DNA of 64,000 bases, taken from Wuchereria bancrofti. Taxonomy: Eukaryota > Nematoda > Chromadorea > Rhabditida > Onchocercidae. Where the stretch lies: contig SSBO01000001.1 of the NCBI GenBank assembly GCA_005281725.1, positions 7,114,399 through 7,178,398 on the forward strand, read 5' to 3'. The position numbers were made by a program, and so were the translations under genes. The first letter of the stretch is position 1. Every line of letters begins with the position of its first letter. The notes beneath the pieces are model-generated. The model was not told the DNA's origin. It made no database searches and worked only from the letters and a program-made list of their open reading frames with translations. Below are positions 48,401 through 57,512 of this stretch, piece by piece.

Positions 48401-51400
48401 AATCTCAAGCGCTATCTCACACGTCACGAACTTGCACGATTTGCAGCAATCAGTAGAGACAGTCCAAGAGTTTTTTTCTTTCAAGTGCTTATCGAAACTG
48501 ATCTGCGTTAACACTTCCGCACACGCAACACTAATTGCAAAATGCAGGAAGTAACGCATTACAGCTTTACACGAATTTGTTACGCTGCGCACCACGCATG
48601 CAACCACACGACAAAGTAGTCACACGAAGCAGACACTTGAATTTGTATAACTTTTTTGAGGTTAAAAAACTAAATTTCCTTTTTTTCAAAACTCTAAATT
48701 TAAAATGTAAGGGCAAGGCAGTGTTTTCGCTGCTGGCTTTGTGTATACAGCAGTTACCTGCAAAATATCATTATTTTGCTTGTAAATTAAGAAATCTAAG
48801 TATACTTATACCTAAACCCAATTCCTAAACCCCAACATCATACGTCTAGATATTAACAAAACCAAAAAAAAACTGTGTGCTGTTCATGCATCCTTAATGT
48901 TCTCACCATATGGAGGATAAAACGGATTAATCCAAAAAAAAAAAAAAAAAAATGAATGAACCTCATTTATTACTTATGCGCTATGCGTTATACTCATGCA
49001 CTAAATCTTTAGTTCTGTTAATTTGTAGTTTCACTGAAACAGATAACGACACGAGCTGGAAACTACATAGCCTTACCTTAAGCTGCAAAAAGAAGCTTTA
49101 TTCCGTTACACTTCTCTTCTTCTGCCCTTAATGGACACCAAAGAAAACACATAAAATTTTAGCATGGCTTACCTCAAACTCTGCCCAGAGACATGCCATT
49201 TGGATGCAAACACATGCAATCGCTTTCGCCGTGTAACGTACTCCCCAATTTGTCATATGGAGCCTTAACAAAAAAGAAAATAATCTCCCAGTTTTTAAAA
49301 CAATAATGAATAAAAATATCCATTTCCTAGTTCGCTTACTTTTATAACTCATGGAGTGCTTCCACGCGAAGCACTGGAATGAAAATATATTCCGGCAAAA
49401 TATATCAGAAAGATGGTGTTAATTGTAGCAATTTTTTCCTTTCTCCCAACTAATCTCAGAAATCATTACTAGTTATCAAAAATACCAAGAAAATTTACAT
49501 GTCACTCGCAAACCAATAAGCTATTTCAGATATCCTTCTGTTTCCTGAAGCATCTAAAAGAACAGTTTATATTATCAGGTAAAATATGATTCATCGTTTC
49601 TACATCATGTGTTTTTTCAGACACAAAAAAAAAAATCTGTCTAGACAAAACTTACAATTCTTTTATTATAATTCTCCGGTTATATATACCAGATACCAAA
49701 ACTCTCGCAGGTTAGATGAAGAAACGTTACTAGCTTCCAAATTAAATGTCAATTGTCACAACGGTCTGCTACATAAATCTGCTTGTTAAATTCCTAACAA
49801 TGAGAGCGTATTGTTCTCTCACCTAGCATGCCATAATAACCCTCCGGCTGATTGGAAACTCTGTGTCCCTTCAGAGTCTAGCCGTGAGTAAATAATATAT
49901 TCGTTTATATTTTATCTTTCTACAATTATTCGCACAAAAAAAAAGCAAAATTACCAGTTGGAATATTGAATCTATATAACATGATAAAACCAACCTCGTG
50001 CAAATTTTTGCATGTGAGTCAAGACGTATGGATGCGGTATGTCCACTGACAAATCGAATGCTGCATGAGTAAATGTACAGTTGAGAAAAACTGTGCAGTA
50101 CTATTCTTTCAATTATGCTCATCAAGTTTAAATTAATGTACTTGAATTTCAATTTTGAAAACCAAAAGCATAATGGTCTCGCGTAATTCAATATTTGAGT
50201 TGGCAAACAGCAAAATATGATTGCTTCGTTCCTATTCCAAACAAAGCAAAACTTGCCAATTGTTTGCAGAACCAAATTTTCTAATGTGACAATCAGCTGC
50301 GACGCTTCATGAAGACGCTGTAAGTTTTTTTAGTTAACTTACAAAAACGAATTTTTTGATAAAGATGCAATGCATTTGCTAACGCTTATATTAATCTAAT
50401 TAAAAAAAACACAGAACTAAAAAAATTTTTCCAGTTGCAAATACATGTAAGAAATGCATAAATTATATAGAAAAAGGACTACGTAATCAACAAAGTAACT
50501 ATTTCATGCTATATTACAATCGTAAATATGTAAGGAAATGGAATAATTTCGTGAAATCAGAAAAGAATAAGTTTTTAAGAGGCGTAAATAGCAAAAAAAA
50601 AAGCTAACGTTATTGTCCAAATTTGGTGAATGGGGAAACTTGATGGCCCACCAGACACGCACAACGTGATCCAATTTGCGGGGACATTCTTCTGATTTAC
50701 CTGCTAAGAACAAACATGCAGCAGCAATGTCCTGAAAAAATTGTCACTAGTGCCAGTAATACTACGATTTGTACAATGGAACATTGTAATAGAAACATGT
50801 AATTATAATAACATGTAATTATAATAGACATGTAATATGTAATAGAAAGTGAATAACATAATATGTAATAGAAAATGAAAAGCAAGTTGCAGATATCATA
50901 ATTTGCTGAGTGTAAAAATCTGTTTTTGCAGGAGGCCAGTCAATCTCACCCGTGGATCAAATTTGAAGAAGGAATGAAAGACGAAGAATCGATGCATATG
51001 CATCATTGCAGCGCAAATACATAATTGAGATCTGCAATCAAAAACTGATTTGAATTTTAACACCAAACTACAAATATGAAACTTCAACTTATGTTTCGAT
51101 ACAGAAACCTCCAATCTCCTGTTTCAGCAAAAGTTTGCACAGAAAAAGTGCAATAACTTACATCCGTACTCTAGACTCGTGATTTAGTCTGTCAGCCATT
51201 TGGTGGATTGTACTTGCTGATACACGCCTTCTTTTTAGTTCCTAAATTCCGAAATGGATTGTAGCAAAATCGAATAAATACTTAATAGGGATTATAGTTC
51301 CATGAATCTTGCGAGATTCTCACTATGTCTACTAATTATATGTGTTTTGTTAACAAAAAATTATGTCATAACACAATATTTTAGCACAATATTTTTCCAA

Positions 51401-51723
51401 AGCATCATGTTTTCAATCCAAAAGTAATGGTAAAAATATCGCGATACCGAAAGAACAAACGTTAAACGTCAAAATGTTCCAAAGCATGTTAATATTAATA
51501 TAAAAACATGTATTTCGAAAAAGAAAATAAAAAAGGATCTTACTTCTTCCGGTGACATGCCTTCTCGAACACTGGGAACCCTCATCAATTGTTCATGGGT
51601 AAAAATCCACCGAGATGAGGATGGTGATGAAGCAGAGGCAGATGCTGCTGCAGCTGACTGACGCTCACCTGATGCTGTCGCTTGTGAAGAACTAATATCT
51701 GCTGTTACGCCTGCTGCTGACAT
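42414..51723 (-). CDS. cit-1: cyclin T (P-TEFb regulatory subunit)
   Basis: Regulatory partner of CDK9; P-TEFb phosphorylates the RNA polymerase II C-terminal domain to release paused transcription. Exons (minus): 51544-51723, 51162-51241, 50950-51031, 50609-50731, 50257-50317, 49995-50060, 49823-49877, 49173-49263, 46493-46565, 46147-46320, 45868-45996, 45447-45587, 44959-45213, 44656-44797, 44269(or 44239)-44509, 43864-44064, 43558-43750, optional 42931-43020, 42414-42499. All phases agree; 790 residues, or 820 with the optional exon. Cyclin box from residue 38: RWIFTHEQLMRVPSVREG, MHMHRFFVFHSFFKFDPR, LFLAGKSEECPRKLDHVVRV, LVLQTIAFDLSVDIPHPYV, VRYTAKAIACVCIQMACLW, WYKQVDPTMTLDKLL. The tail is Ser/Pro/Gln/Arg-rich and ends PPPPLPPQNEELEDGEVL. 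Introns after 50257 and 45447 use GC donors (GCAAGT). A TTTCCAG lies six bases before the ATG, so the transcript is cis- or trans-spliced there. Confidence 0.93.
42931..43020 (-). other. cit-1: probable 90-base cassette exon of cyclin T
   Basis: Flanked by AAATTTAG acceptor and GTAATT donor on the minus strand, phase 1 on both sides, length divisible by three. It would insert 30 residues rich in Arg and aromatics (TRRYCRGYIYK, HRREEWRR) between the Ser-rich segment and the final exon. The neighbouring exons join in frame equally well without it, so it is a candidate alternative exon. Confidence 0.55.
46566..49172 (-). other. 2.6 kb intron of cyclin T
   Basis: The largest intron of the gene, between the WAEFE and IQTTPDE exons. 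It contains AT-rich DNA and a more GC-balanced patch at 48190-48600 with short open frames on both strands, including a plus-strand coding-like end (EVHEMQRDALLNEMVREQ, stop near 48311). No gene can be supported. Confidence 0.6.
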
Positions 51724-52934
51724 TGCAAGCTGGAAATTGAATCATAACTCAGACATCAGTGTTATACTAGCAAACACGATATAAAAGTGTTACACCAAGT
51801 ACTACTGCGACATGACCTTTAGAATGCAAGGTAATACTAAAAAATAATAGCAGTTGTAACAAAATAAGCTGGTAACAAAATTAAATTTTCATATTTAACA
51901 ATTGCTGGCAGAAAGTGAACAAAGGAACAGCGTAGAATTGAGCTACAGAACTTGGGAAAAGATAAACGTGGAATTATTAAATGCAATACAAAACAGTTAC
52001 CACGCATAACCTGTTTTTAAAACAAGAACTGAGAAATTACGACCTAACAGCAATATCAGTAACATAATGAAATTATTAATAAAAAACACAAGAATTAAGA
52101 TTCAAAGTTAAGGAGCTGCAAAGAGCAAATATTTCATTACTGTAGAGAACTTGGTGCAATACTAAAGAAATTGGAAAAACATCAGGAGGAGATCGGAATG
52201 GAGAGTAACAGTAGTAAATAGTAAACAGCGAAGAACAACTCTACTTGGAAACACCATTTAATATCGCATTGATTCTCGCGTCATGGACAAGAACCGTGAA
52301 GTTATAGAAACTCGCCGAACGTCTACTAAACACTAAAACGATGGTAAAGCGATACCAAATTTGTAATAATACTATAGGAGACAAGCACCAATATTAAATG
52401 TATTGTCATATTTTTCAAATAAGAAATTAAAAATAATGGAAACCTTATTTAGCGAGAAAAATCTGATTAGGCAAGCCGCCGAAGTCCTAATTCATCAGTT
52501 GACGAAAGTGAACACATATGCTTTCTCGAAAAATATACTTTTTTATAGCACAGTCTTATGCAAATTCCTCACTTTTAAATATTCTAAATATCCATGATCT
52601 ATTCCACTCTGATACAACTCGCAAACTTATTATACCAACATATGTAATCACACTTCAAGTAACGGTTCATGTGCTCTTATGTTCATTTCCTTTTACAAAT
52701 CAAACTTTTCTATGCAAATTTCTCCCATCCACCTATTTGTTCTAGTCTATTCTACTAGTATTTCTTACTTACATAACAGATGAACATTAATTTTGGCACT
52801 GAATATACATCCAAATGAGATCTGACTCATACAAAAATACCAGAATAAAATTTGCTTGAATGCCTAACTTCAACTTACCTACTAAATTATGCTTAAAAAA
52901 TACTAGATGAAAAAAAAAGGAAAAGTTAACTTAC

Positions 52935-52943
52935 ATGGTCGTG
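52935..52943 (-). other. possible 9-base microexon upstream of cyclin T
   Basis: On the minus strand CACGACCAT is bounded by AATTTAG and a perfect GTAAGT donor. It is one of four perfect GTAAGT donors within about 290 bases (exon ends at 53053, 52935, 52879 and 52773), none belonging to the coding exons. It may be part of the cyclin T leader. Confidence 0.25.
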
Positions 52944-53258
52944 CTAAATTATTCTTAATTACAAAATGACAGACAAAATATGTTTACTTGCAAAAAAAGG
53001 AAAAACCAAATTAAATATCAAATAATACTGTGTGAAGAAAACTTCCACTTACATGATAGAAATGAACTGCAACGAGAAAGTTGTCCAGAACAGCATTCAA
53101 ATTTCTAATGAACTGTTGGCAGTCATTACCGTTAACTTCCTTTCAATTAGCAATCGCTTCATAACAAAAGACAACAAGAAAGAAAGGAAGAAAGGAAAGG
53201 CAAAAAACACTATCCAACTTATTATTATTTCACAGCACGCAGCCGCCCGCACCACTGA

Positions 53259-53270
53259 CGCGCATGCGCA
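53259..53270. promoter_or_regulatory. NRF1-type palindrome in a GC-rich island
   Basis: CGCGCATGCGCA matches the animal NRF1 consensus YGCGCAYGCGCR at every position. It lies in an ~80-base GC-rich patch (53231-53310), exceptional for this AT-rich window, 1.5 kb upstream of the cyclin T start codon and about 200 bases upstream of the first GTAAGT donor. Likely the cyclin T core promoter region; factor identity is inference. Confidence 0.4.
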
Positions 53271-54147
53271 CGCCAGCAGCGCTTCTACCGTATATGAAAA
53301 GACGGCCTGAAATCATGCAGGGATTTGAATTTTGACGCGCTATGAAATTTATTTTAGATCAGCATTTTTTTTCAAAATTTTCGTTAAAAAAATTTAGCAA
53401 AGATTTAAATTGATAGGAAAAAATAAAGTTTGCTTTTCTTCCTTTTTTGTTTTGATCTAGAAAAAAAGAAAACAGATTACTTTAGTGATTCAACAACAGA
53501 TATGATTGATGAGAGTGTGTATATGGGTTTAAGTATGGGTATGGATATGGGTATAGATACGGATGAGTATGAATATGCATATGAGTACATTGAGAATTAG
53601 TGGGTATGAGTATTAGGTTTGAATAAGTGTAGAAAAGAAGCTAGGATGTATTAATGAAGAATTAAGTTTTTGTTAAGCAATGAATTAGATAAAAGAAAAG
53701 AAGAGGTTGACAAATAAGGAAGAAAAAAGGATGGACAAGAAAAATAGGTGGGAGAGGATGATGCTTTGAAGAGAGAGGGAGAGAGAGAGATGGTGCTTTT
53801 TATTTCCTTCAGTTTGTATATGTTAGCTATATTTTGGAGAGGCCACCAATGATGTATATAACATACAGGCCTATAATCTAAGGCATTTCCTTCCCGCCCT
53901 CTCATTTCATCTATACACCCCCTCCTCCTTTTTCTTCTTTTTGACGATAGTATTTAGCTTTAACCCATTTCCAACTCGACCCATCTCCTCTTATCTTTAA
54001 ATAATTTCCCGAGGACGAGAAAGAAGATGTAGTATTCATTAGGATATATGAGATTTTTTGGATATTTTTTTTCAAGAAATGTAGCAAGAAAAGATAAGAC
54101 ATTATTTATGGATTTTCTCAATCAAAATTGCCAAGATTACGAACGGT

Positions 54148-54275
54148 AAATAATAATAATAAATAAATAAATAATGATGATAAATAAATAATAATAGTAA
54201 ATAAATAACAGTAGCAGTAATAATAATAATAGTAATAATAACAACAATAAAAATAATAATACAATAATAAATAAT
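54148..54275. repeat. AAT/AAAT microsatellite
   Basis: Mixed AATA/AAT repeats leading directly into the AAC tract. Confidence 0.9.
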
Positions 54276-54303
54276 GATAATAATGCTAACAGCAGTGACA
54301 ACT

Positions 54304-54304
54304 G

Positions 54305-54335
<31 letters not shown>

Positions 54336-54365
54336 AAGCGAAACAAAAACAACGATGACAACAGC

Positions 54366-54436
<71 letters not shown>

Positions 54437-54446
54437 GCAACAACAG
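54304..54446. repeat. (AAC)n microsatellite
   Basis: Long CAA/AAC tract, purest at 54365-54436, with a short interruption near 54335-54363. It yields poly-Thr, poly-Val, poly-Leu and poly-Cys ORFs in different frames, all spurious. Confidence 0.95.
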
Positions 54447-54525
54447 CAATTTCAAGAAAATCTATAGGAAGAAACAAGATGAATGTATAACATTTATAAT
54501 TATTTCGAAATGATTTTGCTAGTAA

Positions 54526-55215
54526 ATGAAAAATGGATGTAAGAAAATAGGAAGCACAAATGATGACGAATTGATCGAATCACAAATCATTTTATCATGG
54601 GCAAATGAAAATACGGTGATGGATTATTCATTATTAATATTTCTTATTCTATTGTTATTTATCATTATCAAGTGTAGGAGTTTTTGCATGTCACGGAGAT
54701 GTCAAGACTTTCAGTATTTTATATGAAGCATTAGTTAATGACTTAGTTAGTAGCCGATGATAAAGTGATCAACGATAAAATAATTGTATATTCTGTTCTT
54801 ATGCGGCAATTTTAATTTTTATTGCACACACTGCTTGACTGCTAAGAATGCTAATGAGTGTTTTAATTATTTGTTTTAATTACTTTCATCTTTCTTTTTT
54901 TTCTTCCATTCTTTGAATTTTTGCCAAAATATTATTCCTCATTATTTACTATCATTTACGATTTTATTCATTTTCCGAAATTTTGCTCAGCTCAAATTGA
55001 AAGTTTTAAACTACTTTAAAGAAAAATACTTTAAAGATTGTCTTCGGTTATGCATATTATAATAAGTAATTATAGCGCAAACAGTCCAGTATTTGGAAGA
55101 AACTTATGACCCAGTAGGAATCGGGTTGTTTATTGCTTTAAGTGGCAATTTACTGCTCTACACCTTATTAATAATGATTTTGAAGAATTTAATCCATAAT
55201 TTATTCAGATTTTAA
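54526..55215 (+). CDS. putative two-exon, two-membrane-segment small protein
   Basis: Function not recognised. Exons 54526-54673 and 55076-55215 join in phase 1 (donor GTAGGA, acceptor AATTATAG) to give 95 residues. The N-terminal ~32 residues are polar and acidic (NDDELIESQ, WANENT). A first hydrophobic segment follows at about 35-48 (LLIFLILLLFIII), then a hydrophilic link with QYLEETYDPVG, a second hydrophobic segment at about 63-82 (GLFIALSGNLLLYTLL) and a basic end (LKNLIHNLFRF). A TTTTGCTAG four bases upstream of the ATG could be a trans-splice acceptor. Without splicing, exon 1 stays open to 54726 (66 residues, one membrane segment, Cys/Arg-rich end). Both exons look coding while the intron is AT-rich. 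Alternatively they are parts of a larger gene. Moderate-to-low certainty. Confidence 0.42.
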
Positions 55216-56838
55216 ATCAGACTTTTAGTATACATTCACCTGCATTCTTTTTTCTTGACATTTGTTGAATTAATTGCATAACATGTAAGAACAAAATCGA
55301 AGTCATGGCAACCACTAAGATTTGTCTACAAGTTAGCAATTTAGTCACCAAAGACACTAAAGTTTCTTAGCTTAATATTTAGCTTCTTCAAATTTTGAAT
55401 TTCATTTGTCACATTTTAAACTTCTACTTTTTGCAACTTAAAAATTTGATTTTAATTTTATCAAATCCAAAACGGAAATTTTTACAGAGCAATTGAAATA
55501 TCAAAGAAAAAAAAAAGGTATGCATATGCTACGAAACTTTGTAACTCGTCGATATTTATTTTTGCACTATAGTTTTTACACATTGTGCGACATCTTAACT
55601 CAATTATTAATTCCAATTTCTATTATGTTTTCTCTAAATTGGAAGGAGAAAATGAAATCAATCCAGAAAATGGTGTTGATTTTTCGATTTAAAAAATTGA
55701 AGAAATAAAATTCGCTCTTCAATGGATGAATGTGCCATTTGCCATTCTTCATGCTCCAATACCAAGTCTCCAAAATTCTATATAATTAAAATTAATAAAT
55801 TTCCTTTTTTTTTTGTCGTATTTGTGAAATTTATGAAGTATATTTAATATTTCGACAGATGACAAAGAGAACTACATACTAATATAATTTTGTTTCTTAG
55901 TTTATCAGTGATATCTTTAAGAGTAATAATTTCAGTTCGCTCTATTTTTTAAGTCCATTCTTTTATTTATCAAAAATCGCCTCAAAATTATTTCATCTGA
56001 TAGATGTTTATAAAATTTTTCTTATTTTTGATTGTCGCTTTGTTACCTCAACAAACTTCTTTCGTTTATCAACATAAGTGTCACATTCGTCACCTGATTA
56101 GATTATTCATGCAAGAAATAATGCTCTTATTTATAGCAACAATTGTAGCATCGCTCCAACACTCATTTTGAGAAATAAAAGAGAGAAAAAGAGATGAAAG
56201 AAAAATGCTAAAAAGAAACAAATAACAATTTGTCACTAACAACAATTTGTCACTAATAACATATCCATTACTACTGCTTTTGTTATAAAATATGTAAGCA
56301 TTTAAAAGATATCATTTCTCTTCTTTTCATGCTTCAATTTAAAAAAAAAAAAACATAACATTTATTAATTTATTAAACTTATTAAATTTGCTTGAAAAAA
56401 AGAGCTACAATTAAGTTACAAATAATGCCAACTAGAGCATTTATAAAAAATTTTTGCAAGTAATTTTAGGCAACTAATTAATTATTGTGTATGCAAAACA
56501 ATGTAACATTTTAGAAGAATGAAAATTAGCAGCCAAATTTGATTTAATGCTTTGATAAATTGAATTCATGTCAATGTTATTAGCAACCATTCACAACGAC
56601 TATTTGGGTCTTTGAAATGTGTTTTATGTATTTAATTAAATAATTAATTAATTAATCAGATATGTATGTATGTGCGTGTGCATAAATGTGTCTGTGTGTG
56701 TGGCAAGAATTGTGAAATAAATATCATAGAACAAATAAAGTTATTTTCAGATAATGCATACATTATTGGAAAGTTGTTTAATCAAAATGTATAACTAATT
56801 AGTTGAATCTGCAACAACACATTTCTTTATTTTTGCAG
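55216..56838. other. intergenic upstream of the GPCR gene
   Basis: AT-rich, with TG-type repeats near 56660-56702. A TTTTTGCAG at 56830-56838 is a good acceptor for a leader exon of the following gene. Confidence 0.45.
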
Positions 56839-57231
56839 GTTTTGGAGTGGAAAAATCAAAAATTTCTACGTCAATGATCTTAGTCCAAAATATTCGGAAT
56901 ATTGTGATAGGATAAAATCGGTGAAAATCCGTTTACTCGAAATATTAATTGCGTGAACGATCTAATGTTGAAAAAACTATGCAGCAACCATAAAAATGCG
57001 GCTTTGCCAATTATCAAATTATTTTGCTAGTAAGAAAAGGACCGAGATATCTCGGGAAAATACTAAATCCCTGAGTATTTGCTACGGTTCATCAAAATTA
57101 CAAAAAAATCCCAATAAATTAAATATGGCATGATTTATTTATTCAAACTGAGCTTTTGCTGTTGCTAATTCTTTATTTATTCATTTTTTCCCCATTCACC
57201 TATACTTTGGCCGGAAAATTGTAAACTGCCC

Positions 57232-57240
57232 ATGAATTGA
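57232..57240 (+). promoter_or_regulatory. minimal upstream ORF (ATG AAT TGA)
   Basis: A two-codon uORF ending 11 bases before the GPCR start codon. If the leader runs from 56839 it contains further upstream ATGs, so receptor translation may be dampened. Confidence 0.4.
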
Positions 57241-57251
57241 ATTTATGCTTC

Positions 57252-57512
57252 ATGGATGAATACATCGGTAGTAATTGGAATCCGGCATTATCCATTTCAA
57301 CTGATGCAACTTTCTCGTCAGAGACAACTGTTCTTGATACCTCAGTCAGCCATCACTTAACTTGGGGCGCTATTGTCCTATCTATTATTATGGGAGCTAT
57401 TTCTGTCGTTACGGTCGTTGGCAATTTAGCTGTTTTGTTATGCTATTATTTAGATAAAAATATCCGTCAACCAAGCAATTATTTCATTTTTTCGTTGGCA
57501 GTATCAGATTTG
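57252..57512 (+). CDS. first coding exon of a rhodopsin-family amine/muscarinic-type GPCR (partial)
   Basis: 87 codons from ATG 57252 to a perfect GTAAGT donor at 57513, phase 0. Extracellular N-terminus of about 40 residues with no signal peptide. TM1 is about residues 41-66 (IIMGAISVVTVVGNLAVLL) with the GN of the N1.50 motif; first intracellular loop YYLDKNIRQPSNYF; TM2 begins FIFSLAVSDL with the conserved L-A-x-x-D. The loop and TM2 strongly resemble muscarinic acetylcholine and related amine receptors of invertebrates. The remaining exons are not visible in the 6.5 kb downstream, so the first intron is very long or the gene is cut by the window edge. Plasma membrane, probably neuronal or muscle; ligand not determinable from this exon. 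Confidence 0.8.

Larger units (their letters stand above)
51724..54525. other. upstream region of cyclin T and repeats
   Basis: Holds the probable 5' untranslated exons and promoter of cyclin T (52.77-53.3 kb), then repeat-rich DNA: a TATGGG-like degenerate hexamer tract (53517-53600) and AAT/AAC microsatellites (54148-54446). Confidence 0.5.

Noticed and set aside
48212..48607. 131-codon minus-strand Cys-rich ORF
   Set aside because: Lies inside a cyclin T intron on the same strand, has no recognisable domain and its Cys pattern is irregular.
53517..53600. TATGGG-like repeats considered as telomere-type
   Set aside because: The unit is degenerate and differs from the nematode TTAGGC telomere unit.
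54102..54513. Overlapping ORFs of poly-Val, poly-Leu, poly-Cys and poly-Thr
   Set aside because: All are translations of the AAC/AAT microsatellites.
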